DNA from: Pyrocephalus nanus
Lineage: Eukaryota; Chordata; Aves; Passeriformes; Tyrannidae
NCBI GenBank assembly: GCA_038380795.1
Contig: CM076263.1
Location: 10,840,709 to 10,904,708 of the forward strand
DNA: 64,000 nucleotides
Direction of reading: 5' to 3'
Shown: piece after piece, positions 1 to 13,400 of the stretch
Layout: the number at the start of each line of letters is the position of its first letter
How positions within the stretch are numbered: the first letter of the stretch is position 1
The notes under the pieces: generated by a model
Database searches by the model: none
Told to the model about the DNA's origin: nothing
The model's input: only the letters and a program-made list of their open reading frames with translations
Program-made: the position numbers and the translations under genes

Positions 1-3000
1 ACATACTCTGCTCAGAAAACACCCTGGATTACTTTCATTGAGGAAGAGACCTCCCAAACCTGCTCTCTCTAGATAGCCTCATGTGGCAGGGGATGAACAC
101 AGTGTCTAGGGTCACACGATGAAAGGACAGCTTGGTCACTGGCCTGGCACAAGGGCTGGGCGTGTGTTCCCCTGGGCTCCTCTGGGCAGTGCCATGGCAG
201 CAGCAGCTCCATCTGCAAACCGTGGTGGGACAGAGAACAGCAGGGACACACACAAGCAGGACAGGACGTACAACCCGGCAAAGGCAGGGAAGGACACGGG
301 GCACGGCGCTTCCACCAGAGCCCGCTGGATGGCAGTGACAGGTCTGGGACGGAGCAGGTCCCTGCACAGCTCCCGTGAATTTGCTCCCTGGAAGAGAGAG
401 TGAAATCTATTCTAGAGCCTGTACCGTGAGCACACAGGTATTTTGCGCTCTTAATATTTGCTGTGAGCTCCTTAGGGATAGTCTCCCGCTAAACGAGCAG
501 CTGCACCGCTGTGTGGTCCATGCTACTGTAGCATGGTTGTTGGGTTTTGACTGGTCTGCACCAGGGACACTTCACTGGAGTACACACAGAGTATATGCCT
601 TGTGTTGAGCTAGTCAAGCAGGTCACCATGGCTTAATGGAAGTAGAAGGCTCCTTCTCTGCGCATTCTGCCCTCTCCAAACACTGTGACCATCCTCAGTC
701 TGACAAACCTGATTTGCCCTGAGCCTGTGCCACCCCCTGGTAGCCCTCTGCCAGGATGGGGCTCAGTGAGCACTGGAATAAACACAATGGAGAAGGCAAC
801 ACGTGTCTAGGAGCAGAGATCTGCTACTATTCTTGTCGGAAAAATATTAGCTGCTGCCTGTAACTTCACCTTTAGAGATTTTTCCTTAAGAATTGCCTTT
901 TTTTTGGGGGGGTGGGGAGTGGGGATGGGAAAGCCATGTGGGTTTCAGCTGGTCACAACTGTAGAATCATTAAAATAATAATTTTGGCGTGGACACCCAA
1001 GTGGGGGTTGCGCAGTTTAGTACCCTGTTGCAAGTAGGTGAGATCAGGTTGCTTAGGCACTTTTCTGGCTGAGTTTTGAAAATCCCACAGTATGGAGCTT
1101 CCCTGCATTTCTGGGAGTTTCTCCAAGATATATTTGCCTACATGATGGAAAAGTTCTTCTTTCATTCTAATGCTCCAGCATGTGTCTGTTGCTTCTTGTT
1201 CTACCACTGTACGATTTCAAGGTGACTTGCTTGCATCAACCACAGCCTCTCGTTAGATAATTCTAGACAGCAATAACATTCCCTTCACCTTCCAAAGAAC
1301 CCACTCCCAGTATTACATCTACAGATTTTTACTGTCAAAAATAACAGCATTTTGTTTTAAAACTCTGTTTTTTTTAACCAAAGCATTAGGGCAGGTAAAT
1401 ACATAAACCCAAACAAGAGAAGAAAAGTTTTCTGTACTGCTTCATGACATCAGTGCCTGTGGTTCCCCTTGCTTTGTAGCTCACTATGCCTGTTCCAGGG
1501 AGTCCACACAGTTTGCAACACTGGTGGCTGACACCCACATTTGTAGTACGTGTCTGAGGGCCAGAGGCAGCCAAGGCTTTAATGACTTAAGGGATGAGGG
1601 CTCGGAGTCAATAACGGGCTTATGGCAGGGCTAGGAGAGCTGACCTGACTGCCTGCCCCTCTTTTTATCCCACCCTTCCTTGGAGGTTCCCACCCCAGCT
1701 ACAGGCATGGCTAAATGTCTCCTTAAACACTCCTGAACTGCCATAAACTGTAACCTGGCATGTTAAGGTAAACCAGCACCAATTTTGGTTTTCTTTCAAG
1801 CAGCAGGATTGTAACTTGTAATTTCTTAACTGCTTCTCCAATTGATTATCTGGAACTTGATGGGCATGGAATGCTTCATTATCCAGACTCAGGGAGCTCT
1901 GGTAGTCAAACAGCTGAATAGTACCAGCTATATTGTGCTCACGGATGATTTGAGCTGCAGGGAAAAGGAGGGCTTATCTCTGCACTCACAGGCAATGAAT
2001 CAACAAAAAGACATCATTAGAGAGCTTAAGCTGAGGGAGGAGAGCAGCATGAGTTCAAAGTCACATGAACTCACTGGTCATGTTCAAGTTAAGCAACCTG
2101 GGAGGTGGCAGATTCTGCATAGCTTTGAATTAACCTTGACAGCATAATATTCCTTGAAAAAACAGAGCACAAGAAGAAGAGTATCATCCTAAAGGCCACT
2201 GTTGTTGCCAAGTATCCCGTTTAATGACTCAAACATTCAAGTCTCTATACACAAGTAGAGTAGAACTGCAGAAATTTCAGTCTGACTTTTTAACCCTTTA
2301 TTCCTGATTAATTCAAAACTCCCATTAAAATGTAAAGGTTTGACTGGCTGTGACTTGTACTTAAATATTTCCACAGCCAGTTTGCAAAACAAATATTCTC
2401 CAAACCAGGAAAGAGACACAAAGTTCTCCCTTGACTCTGATGATTTTCTGTAATTTATGCTATGACATCATGGTTCCAGGCACTAACCCTGGCGCTCACT
2501 ATCACATGCTGGATGAATGCAACACCGTCTCACCACCCCTTCCCAATCCCTTTGATCCAGGCAGACACACCAGCTACGGCTGCTGACATATGTCTGGAGG
2601 AAGAAAATTCAGTTCTGTAAAAGATTTAAAGATTTTCCTGGTTGATTCATTTGAAGCTGGAACAAAGCTTCTGAATCTATTTTATAAAGAGAAATCTTGT
2701 CTCAGGCCTATGAAGATTTCGTTTTGATAAAATGGGGGTGTTTTTGCATTGTGTTGTAACAAACAGTTGAAAAATGCATATTCAAGAACATCAAAGTAAA
2801 AGCAATTTAGCATACAAACTAGAAACATATGTTGAAACAGGAGTTGTTCTTCTGTCTCATGAGTGGATCCACCTCAATAAATTCAAATCCACTACTCAGA
2901 GCATGTCAAATTTCTCAAATGTCAATATCCTAGCAGCCTTTTCCACCGCCACTTGTTTCACCACTTTCACTGCTGGTGCCTACACCAGTTTCAGACCTAT

Positions 3001-3516
3001 TTTGCATCCATACTGGAGTTACAAGAGTCCTATCATGGTATTTTTGTATGTGGGCCCACATTTTTGGGGGCCATTCTGAGAAAAGCTGTGCAAATCTTCA
3101 TGAAAAGGCAACCTAGCACAGGTCTGCTTGGGACACTGGCCAGCTCTGCCTGGCATGCAGAGGAACACAAATGGAGATTTTTCTCAGCTCTAATAATCAC
3201 AGCCAGACCTGACGCTGCTTAATTTAACAGCAAGGCTCAGAGGCCAAGATTTTCTGTTTGCAGAATCACGTGGGAATTGTAAAAGTCTCAGAATGTCTGA
3301 AAATCAGACAGCTTATCCAGATGGCTGAACAGCATGCTTCGGGGGACAACTTTAGGCAGACAGTTTCAAAAGTCTTGTCTGTACCAGCTGTAAGGAGGAA
3401 GGTGATGATCATTTTCTTAATCTAGAGCATACTCTATTGTTTCCTTTCATTTGGGTATTTGTAACTTTATTATGGAAAAGTCAGTCTTTACTAGTGAATG
3501 GACAGGAAATCATATT

Positions 3517-3582
3517 TATCCTCATTTATTATTGTAATTTGTTTTAAAATATCCTCATTTATTATTGTAATTTGTTTTAAAA
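3517..3582. repeat. Perfect 33-bp tandem duplication (2 copies)
   Basis: The AT-rich unit at 3517-3549, beginning TATCCTCATTTATTATTG and ending GTTTTAAAA, is repeated immediately and without mismatch at 3550-3582. Complete identity in otherwise unique sequence suggests a recent slippage or duplication event, or an assembly artefact. It has no coding role that I can see. Confidence 0.95.
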
Positions 3583-5585
3583 CATTTTCATTGCTGTATT
3601 TTTTTTTTTCACAACAGAAACTAGAAGGGATATCATGGAGAAATGCTGGCACGGGAGAGCTGGTGCTCAGGCAGGCCCGGACAGTGTCTCAGGGAGACAC
3701 AGGAAAGCAGGTGTGGCATACGCAGCCAAAGTTCCCTCCTTTGGCCACTCAGAAGGCACTGGTCCAGGTCTTCCACCATCTTTCCTCAGGACCCATTTGA
3801 ACCATATTCCTCACTGCTCCCAATGTGCAACCAAGTGGTCACAGACACAAGTCCCTTTTCCCATGATTACTTGTCACGTTGCTGATTTGACATTCAGTCC
3901 TCTGACCCAGCCTTGATATGATGGACATCCAGCTGTCCAAGGGGACACACAACAGTCTCTGGTCATAGAGGAGCCAATCCTTTTCTGGAGCACATTTGAT
4001 GAGGTGATGCAGGAGAGGACATGGCACATGTCTCTTAAACACCTGCAGTGTCTGTGTGGCCCATCGTAGCTCAGGCTGGCTACTGTGTTTTCTGAGTCCA
4101 GCACTTTCATTTGATCCTCATTTTCTTCAGAAAGGAAATGCTGGTGTCCTGGGAGCAGCAAGCACAGAAAAGCTCATGTTCGGTTCCTATGCCTCAAAAA
4201 GAGGGTGGTCACAATGCTGACCTAGCAAAAACTGTCCCTTGTTCATGTTAACCACTGGCCCTGCTGATGTCCTGGAGAGCGTGAGACGTGAACTTATGAT
4301 CAAACAGCAGGGAGAGACTGTGCAAGCATCTGCCCTTGTCCTTGTAGCTGGCACAGGCAGATGTGTCCTGGATACATAGTACCCCTGCATCCAGTCCTCT
4401 CCTGCCCTAAGGTGAACAACAAATTCCCTGGGTGCTGCTTGTGGTGGCACTCCACACCCTTTGCCATGATGTAAACGGATGTTCTGGGACCACTGCAAGC
4501 TGCTTTTGGTACAGATTTCTTCCCCTTCCTGGCCAGACACGTTTTTTTTGAACAATATCTAGGTTTCCACCTTATCAGTACTCACCCACCTCTCACCAGG
4601 TGTAAAATGCCTGTCTAAGCACTAAAACAACATGACCTTGCAGAGTTTTCATCTACCTGTTAACAAGCAGTTTGAAATTACTGGTTACCTGCCCAGCACT
4701 GCTACGCAAAGGCCAAGGATCTTCAATGCTTTTTTTTTTGTGGTTAACAGAAGCTGGCAGCAAGCTTGCCTCTTACCCTTCTGTACTGTCTCTCCCCTCT
4801 GCAACATGAAATCGCTGCAGCCCTTTGAACTTGATGAGCAGTATTGCCAATTAATTTCAGCTCAGCTGTGAGCCCAGCAGGCGCCTGCAGGGAGAATGAA
4901 GCTCTGGAGGGGAATGGGGAGCAGGGTGGTGCTGCTGCCTCAAGGCACTGGGTCGAGCTCAGTAGAGAGCTCTGGCAGAGGACACAGAGAGGGTTTTGCT
5001 TTCTCATGGACAGCAAATCATTCCCACATCTGGGTGTGTGTTCAAAGCCCCCCACATCCTGCAAAGGGAGTGTGCCTCCTGCATGAGATGTGGTTGAGTG
5101 CCTGGAGATGTCTTCGAGTAATACATTGAAGGGGGTTTCCTTGATAAGGGACAAGTGCCATCACAGAAGGGCATCCCACTTGCCCTGATGCAAATGGATA
5201 TTTCTCAAGTCCACAGTAAGAACCAGAGGTGCTCAAGTCACTAACTTCTTTTTCAGCAGAACATTATAATTTAATTTTCTCTGGAGGAAGAATATAGCTT
5301 TTCGCTGGCAGAGAAGTTGAGTCTTGAAATACTTGCCTTAAAACCCAGAAGGTGGATTTCAGATGTTTCTTAAATAGAAGCTTATCAAACTGTAAATACC
5401 ACCATCATTCATCATGATAAGGAGAGGCAGTTATATTGCAGGAATTATATCATAGGAGATACAGGTCAACTGAGAAGCCTGAGTACAGAAAAGTACAGAT
5501 GTACAAAGAAACAAAATTGCACCATTTCCCTGGAAAGTCGAATGCAATGTCCAAACTAGATCATTTCAGTGTATGACTTAAATGG

Positions 5586-5586
5586 A

Positions 5587-5617
<31 letters not shown>

Positions 5618-5670
5618 CAAAAACAAACAAAACAAAAACAAACAAAAAAACAAAAACAAAAACAAAAAAA
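5586..5670. repeat. A/C-rich simple repeat, (CAAAA)n with variants
   Basis: About 85 bases of adenine interrupted by single cytosines, mainly CAAAA units at the left and longer CAAAAA or CAAAAAAA units at the right. It could be a decayed poly-A tail of a plus-strand retroposed sequence, but the DNA to its left is not recognisable as a known element, so I call it only a simple repeat. It is likely length-variable between individuals. Confidence 0.9.
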
Positions 5671-7931
5671 CACCACACAGGTTTTTTTCTCCCCAGGGAA
5701 AACACGTTTTTCAATTGTAAAACAGTTTAAATAAAACAATCCAACTAGTTTTATTCAATAATTTTGTTTCGAATAGTGCTTAGAAGTAAAACTGGTTAAG
5801 ACAGCATGAGAAGCCACGCCACCCCCAGCAGACACATTCCAACAGGAAACAAAGCAGTCTGTGGGCTCCGGGTGGTTCAGCTTTCCCAGCACAACCTGAT
5901 CAATAATCTCACGCGCAAACCTTGCCAATAGCCCAGCTCAGAGGTAAACACATGACGCAAACACTGGCTTCTCAGAGGGAAGGTGTCACCTCTGGGGGCA
6001 TGGGAACAGCCCCTCTGGACCTGTTCCTCCACACACATCTGGCGCCCCAGGCAGTGAACTCTGAACCCACATGTAAGGATGTGGTATTTGTCCCAGCTAA
6101 TACCATTTCAGTCCAAACAGGAGCACCTAAATTTTACCACAGTTCCTGCCATCCAAATTAGTCTGCTGCACAACATTTCCAGAGCTGAGGAAAGGGAGGA
6201 CCCACTCTGTAACATTCTATTAGAACTATAGGATGTATTCACACTTCATTCACTCTCTCTTGCAGGTAGAATATGTTCTCTGGGAGCTCTGGCAGTTACA
6301 ATCCTGCCCTGTGCCAGCAGGGCCATACTGATACAAAAATGTAAACACCACACTGACATGTAATAAATAAGATACAGAGAGTAACAATTCACCTCAAATT
6401 GGCACCACTAACGCTTCACCTGCAGAACCTGAGTCTCCTGGGGAGAAAGATTCTTCAGAAAAAATTATAGACCAAGAGGAATAAGGATGCCAACAAGAAT
6501 GAACAGCTGTCTAGAAACTGCTATCTTTTCAGAAAAATTGAACTAATGGGGCAGGTTGCCTTGGGAAGCTGAGGAGGTTTCTAATAATAGAAAGAATAGA
6601 CAGAACATCTGTCGGAAATGGTTAAATTATATTTGATCTTATCTTGTAACAAGGAAAAAGTCTAGCTGGCCCTTCAACATCCCTTCCAGAGCTATTTTTA
6701 TGTTTCCATGACAACTTTTTTGCAGATACACTTTTTCTTTGTATCAAGGCACTGGGGTACTCTAAGGTGACTCATGAAAGCAGTTTTTGGGGGTTGACAC
6801 TTAACACCCACATGTGAATTGCTAATAACAGTTTTCCCCTAGATTGATCCTTATAATAATTATTTGAGGACACCTTTTTTATAAATCCGTCGTGAAGCCA
6901 TTTTTTTCCTACTTGCATCCTCCTATTGAAATTCAGCCAAGGATGGGCTGAGTGCAGAGGGATCGCACCCAGTTTTGGTAGGACAGAGAGGGAAGGACAA
7001 CATTTCCTGCAGTCACTACTAAAGGAAGTTCTTTTAAGCAAGATTTTCCAACTGGAATTTGCCCAGGTATGCCAGAGTTCACATCACTGCTCTTTTAAAA
7101 GCAATATTAGAACAAACGGCTGGCAAGAATTTGAATTTGCATTGCCTGGCTGAGATAGTACTGTGCAGCTGAAGCCTAGGGAAGGGAGCGAGGAGGAACT
7201 AGGTACAGTGCAGCACCAGTGCGGAAGATGCTGCCAGTTTGGACATACTGGAAAGAATGCCAAGGAAGAAGCTGCAAACCAAGAGACCACAAATTAGCCA
7301 GTACTGATAAAGAAATACTCAGTAAGCAAATATTCTTGGCAAGGGAATGAGCTCTTACAAGAGGTTTCCGCAACCCAAAAGGTGAAAACAGCTATCGGGT
7401 GACAGCAAGCTGGCGGAGTATGAGGTCAGATATAGCAGGTGAGGTGGGTGAAATTCACTTTGCCTTTTAGAGACAAGCTTAAACTTTCCTCCCTAACTGG
7501 TATTCTACACTCTCCTTATGTAACTGTAGGAAAATGTTAGCTAACCAGGCTCTGGACTGCTACCCTGAGCAATCTCTTAACTAGCCTGGCGGGCGGCTTG
7601 GCAATTGCCTAGGATTCAAAAGCCCGGATGGAAAACTCTGAAATAGAAGCTCTTGCCACGTAGCACATTGGCATCATGAGGAAAAGACCTTGGCCTGTGA
7701 CCAGGTACTTGTGAGTAACAAAATCAACCCCTGGGACAAGCTAGTGTGAATACTTTTTAATTGTACTTTACACACTGCTTAAACAATTTCAGTCAGTGAC
7801 AGAACCACAAAAGTAATAAGACCACACAAGCACCTACACAGACATAAAGACAGCAATTACAGAATGATGTTACATGCTGTTAAAAAAACACAACTACTTG
7901 CCTTTCCCTCCCTCCAAACTGTTTTTCTTGC

Positions 7932-7947
7932 TTTTTTTTTTTTTTTT
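7932..7947. repeat. Poly-T tract (16 T)
   Basis: An uninterrupted run of 16 thymines within a pyrimidine-rich stretch that continues rightward into TTTTCCTGCACCCCACCCC. No transposon body is recognisable on either side. Confidence 0.85.
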
Positions 7948-10404
7948 CTTTTCCTGCACCCCACCCCACTTCAGCTTCCTATGGCATTCCCACAGGACTA
8001 ATCCAAGCCACATGCCCTCACTGGGGATCTGCTGATTCCCCAACATTTATCCAATGCCCCTTCAAGGATCTTCTTGTCTGGTGGTGCAGCCAGTCAGCCA
8101 CAGTGAAAGCCGAGCCACCTGGGCTAGGCAAGGTGTCTTACCCTGTGGCTGTTCTTACTGAACAAAGTGGAGACAGAAACACGATGAGGAGCTGGGCCAC
8201 ATTCACATCTCACTTGGACTAGTATTTAAGCTGGGAATATATTGGAGTGCAGCTCCAGTGAGCAAGATCAAAGTGAGCTCTAATGCACAAAAGGGAATGC
8301 AGAGCAGAGGCAGCTCTAGGTCAAAGTCATAGGAAAGGTGCTGTGGTGCTTAGCTGGAAATATAGTTACTCTATACATTATGTCATACATTATGTTCTTC
8401 CTGTCTCTGCAGTCAGCCAGCAATCCAGAACCGAGGAAATGACCTTTAGCTCTTCCACCTGTCCCCGCTGGGGCTACTGGAGACCTCTCCACTGCTGTGG
8501 GAGCATGCAGAACATGGGCTGGGACAGCTGGCACTGCTACCAGCACTCAGACAACCTATTTGACTTCTGAAAAATCCTTTCAGAAGGTGAAAATGTAATA
8601 GGATAAAAGGAACAGTTGGGCCCTTCATAGCAACATGTGGAAATGAGATGGGGATGTATCACTTTTATTTTTAGTATCATGCAATCCTTTCCCCACACAG
8701 GACAACATCCAGGCAGCAGAAAGGGTTCTTTGACTGTGCTTCTCAGTATTACCAAGAGTGGGAGATTCTAGCTGTAACTCTAGCTACTTCAGATTAAGTA
8801 TCTCTGGTCTAAGGGATTTGTTTTTATTCCTTCTGTAGTCAACAGATAGAGAAAGGCAGCTGCAAAGGGGTGATTCACCCCACCCTAAAATAGATGGAAT
8901 GAGTCATCACCAGACAGGCTTATCTCCTTTCACTGATTATAGAGAGAGACCAGACAAATAGCTTAGGTGAGATGCCATGGTTTTTAGATGGCTATAATTA
9001 AATGTGTGGTATCCCACTCTGTAATCAAAAAGGTCTTTAGGTTTCCTGGCCCAATGATTTTGCTGAGAAATAGAAATTTTTCCATCTTTCATTTGGGGTA
9101 AAATGGTATCAAGTGTTCTTGTGTATTTGAAAAAGTGTAGTCCAAACAGAGTTCTCAGCTCTCAGCACAATAGCAGAAATTCCAGAGAAGGATAAATAGG
9201 GCTCCAGGCAGTGGGACACAAAGAAAATACAGGCTAAGTTATGTGTGTTCCACTGTGACTTAACAGAATGGGAAGTGTTTATTATTAATAAAATGCATTT
9301 GTGGTCCCCCAGCACCACTTGCAGTTGCAGTTAAACAAACACACCATGGGACACTTTCTGAAGACACTGAACAAGGAACCTAACTGAAGCGCTAGAAAAT
9401 GAGAAGATGCCTAAAAGCCAGGCCTTTTTCTGCAGGCATTTTGTGTAAAGTCTGCACCCTTCTCTCCTCTGTGTACATGACAAGAAATCTTTGTCCTCCT
9501 GGCAGAGAAGAGGAGGCAAGGTTTGTCACACAGAGTAGAAATGTAGTCATACCTTCTCAAAGTTTCAACATGTTTTACAAAGTAAGAAATAATGGCCTGT
9601 TGCATAACTTAGGGCAAGGTTGCTAAAAACAAGTGTAATTGGTTTTGCTGGATAAGGTATGGAGCATGATGATTATGAGGGCAAAATATCACAGCCCAGA
9701 AAAGACCAGGGCAGTGGGATGGAGAGAGAGATCAGAGCTCCTGGACCAAGGCAGAGAGCTGCACTGCCAAGCACATTTCCTGCAGCATCAGTATTTGCTT
9801 TGGTTGCATTTTCCATGTGACATATGCCAAGGTGGCAGAGCTGCAGAAGAACAAAACCTATAGACAGTGGCAGTTTCTTTGGACCTTGTGATGGAAATTG
9901 AAATACCCCTGTATAAGCAAAAGGCCTGTCATTCATGGTACAAGGGACACTGTGCAGATGCAGACTTAAACCCAAGAAACAAGAATGAGCTGCTGCTTGG
10001 GAGCGCCTGGAGCACAAAACAAAGCAAAGACATTTCAGCACAGCTTGTATTGAGGCTAGGGGGATGGTTAAGCTGAAATCCCTGACACGACTCCACCATT
10101 TCTGGAAAACCTGTAGTAATTTATAGTGTTACTTCCTGTGATGAGGGAGATCTCCATCACTCCTGAGTTAAGGAAGAGTTAAGTAATATCATCGCATGGT
10201 CCCAGAGCTACCTGACTTGGAGGCTCAGACCACCTGGTAAGCAGCTACATAAGGGAGCAATCCACTGACCAGTTGCAGTAGTGAGGAGTTAAAATCCCTG
10301 CTTCCCCTTTCTTTAGACAAATAAATCTTTCTGTGGTTGCTTGGAAGGAAAATCAGGCTGTGGTATGTGGACATCTGGGAGAGATTCAGGCCACCCTTTG
10401 TGAT

Positions 10405-10422
10405 GGGGGGGGGGGGGGGGGG
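10405..10422 (+). repeat. Poly-G tract (18 G)
   Basis: Eighteen consecutive guanines on the plus strand, inside otherwise mixed sequence. Such a run can fold into a G-quadruplex and is prone to sequencing and length error. No gene or promoter is visible nearby that would give it an obvious role. Confidence 0.9.
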
Positions 10423-13400
10423 AGACCAGCGTGGCGAGTCTGCTGTGGGCCACCTCCTGCTTCAGGCTTCTGGATGGTTTGGCAGTGGCTTTAAAGCTGC
10501 CTGCTTCTCTTGCAGCTGCACTAGGATGCAATGTCTCCCAGCAGCCCACATATGGGGGAAATGGGTTCGTCCACACCAGGTTATTCTGTATTTACTGTCC
10601 TGTCCCTGGAATCTGTGACTTGCCAAGAAGAGAGGTCTCTGAAAAACCTGGTGGAACAGGAATACAGGACCTAGGAAAGAAACAGCAGAATAATGAAATG
10701 AGTGAGTTAATAGCTCCCGGAACTCCCTTTCCAGCAGTGCTGGGTGTGCCTTCCTATTTACATTTGACAGTGTTTTTCTCACACCATAAGGGCAAGTGGC
10801 ACTGGGGAGCCTGGCAGAGTCACACTCTCACAGAAGACCATGCATTCTGTGGAGAGGTCCCCATATGAACAGTGTCCCTGTATATCTCCTACTGAGAGTC
10901 CAGAGGCGAAGCAGAAAAACACTCTGTGCTAACACTTCCATGCAGGGAGTTGTTTTGGAAACTGTCACCCCTGCCAAGTATTAAAAAAAGGCATTTTACC
11001 TAAAGGAAATGACTACTGCCAGACAATGAGCTATCAGATTCCTTCCAGATGGAATTTGTACTTTGAATCAACACTGTGCCCCAAGGAACCATGTTACAGA
11101 GCAGGAGGCACTGACCTTGGAGGAAGCGGAAAGGTTTGCATGACTCCTGTATGCCTGCTGCAGATCCTTATAATGGACATGCAAAGTTAATGGCAGGACA
11201 ATGACAGGTTTGAAAACAGACATGAGAGAAGGCACAGAAGTATTTAGTGCTTCTGGAGGTCAAACTGAGACAGGGCAGTTAAATAACTCGAGAGCACAGG
11301 AAGAAGTCCCAGACGCAGGAACAACATATAATGGGGCAGTAATTGCGATTCTGAATGCAATGAAATCCAGTAATATCAAAGTGATGCTGATACCAGCTTT
11401 ATGCACCATGCTGTGGCATTATGGTCTGACATGGCTGTTTTCTGCATCATCTCATTGCATTGCTGCTACCTCAGAGCTGGAGTCCTGCCTGGCCACTGTG
11501 CTTCATGAGCGGGCAGCACTTGCCCCTCTTCCCTGAGAAGACCTGGAGCAGAGTAGGGCTGCCTGCATATTATGAAAAGCCTCAGAGTGGGTTTATGCCC
11601 TCTTTTCAAGGGAAATATAGGAAAAAAGACATCTTATGTGGTAAGCTATGCTGTGCAGTGATAGTCACAGGGATATGTCATTATTTCCTAGGTAAATCAA
11701 ACCACAAGGAAGAAGAAGGCTTGTGACTATCCAAGAGACACAGATGCACAGCCAGCCCTGACCCTCACTGCCTCTTTGTCCAAGGCTGGTGGTATGCTAT
11801 GAGGTAAATCATTGATCTGGTTTCCCTTGTTTTAATGAAAGATGCAAGTGGTATTGTCCATGGCTGTTACATGATCTGCTTCCTCCTTAAAATGTTCTTC
11901 CAAAACCAACATTCCCTCACTATTATCTTCTCTTTTCTCTCCTTTCCCCTTCTTCCTAATCCTTTTTCCACAGACTGGTCATTTGTCACTGTCTTCTCAG
12001 ACTAAATTCCCTATCAAATCCTCCACCAGAGGTGAAGAGAAGGGGCTTCAAACATCCTGCACAAGTCCTCAAGGCTTCACAATGCCTCGCACAGACCAGC
12101 TGGGCTGTCTGCTCCAAAGCTTTCTGTAGTCTCTCCTATCTCAAAACACATATCTTAGGGTATAAGGTGGGCAGGATAGTGACTTGTAAATGCCAAGAAA
12201 GCTTTGTGTGGGGTGCTTGAGGAGCAGGAAAGGATCATGTTCTGCTCTTCTCCATTCATTGCTTACTCAGGCTTGCTACGCACTAAGCAGGTGGTAGCTT
12301 TTTAATCAAGACAGCCTCCTCACAATCTTTATTTGGTTTTAGTTTTGCAGGACTGAAATTACCAGCAGGATGCTGTGAATAAGCTCATGTAATTTTTACA
12401 GGAGGTCAGGTACTAATTTCAACAAACTTGATCCTAGCTATTTGACCTTACTACAGGTTTTTATATAGTTGTTTTCAAACAGCTAAAGACAGAGGATCAG
12501 GTCAGAGCTCATGGTAGGGCAGTTTGTCTAGGGAAAGAGAGCAGGGTGAGGAGAAAACCAGATTGTATACTGTCTAGTCCTGCTGTGGTTTTTGTCTCTT
12601 AGGATTAATTGACTTCATTAAGAGCAGACAGAAAACAGCTCTAATGTACACTACAGATGCAAGCAGTGTAGGCACAGCCTGAGGAATAAGAAGTTGCCTA
12701 TACTCCTTGGTAGTCACATACCTGTAACCATTTGCCATTGCTCACGGCTAATGCTAATGCGTAGACTGCACTTTCACTCTGATCCCTCTGACCAACCCCC
12801 ACCAGCAGGTAAGAAATGTCCTCAGGCAAGGCGTGGAGGAAAAAAGCCAAAGGCTCTTGCTTAAACCAGTTCTGTGCTTGCTTCAGAGGAATCACCCCAA
12901 CCACCCTGCACAAACCAGAGAGCAAAGTTTTAGACCCTCAGAACTGGATCTCGTTTTCTGGGAAGTCAGTGACTAATCCCTGAGGAATGGCTGCGGTGGG
13001 AGATTGCTGTTGCACAGTACTGCTGCGCCTCACAGCTCAGCTCGCCCCTGATGCTGGATCGAACAGGGCTCGGAGGAGCTCCACAGCTAGCACACTTCCT
13101 TGTGTTGCCCAGTAACTGCGAAAACATCGCTGTTTCTCACGCTGATCCCTCCCATCCACCCTTGCCAGCCTCAGCACTTCACCTCTGGCTGAACTGATGA
13201 TCATGGAGATTCTGGATGAAGAATGGTCAGGCAGACAACAGGAAAAAGTATGGAGTGAACTCTCCTGCAGAGGAAATTTGAAATTTCTTCTTCAGGAGAG
13301 CCCTAACTCTCTCTGTCCTGGGGAAGAAGTGGCGTTCAGTGGCTGCACGCTTTCAGTGGTGGGGAGAGCTGGGAGTCTGAACTGACCTGCTTTGATGTAT

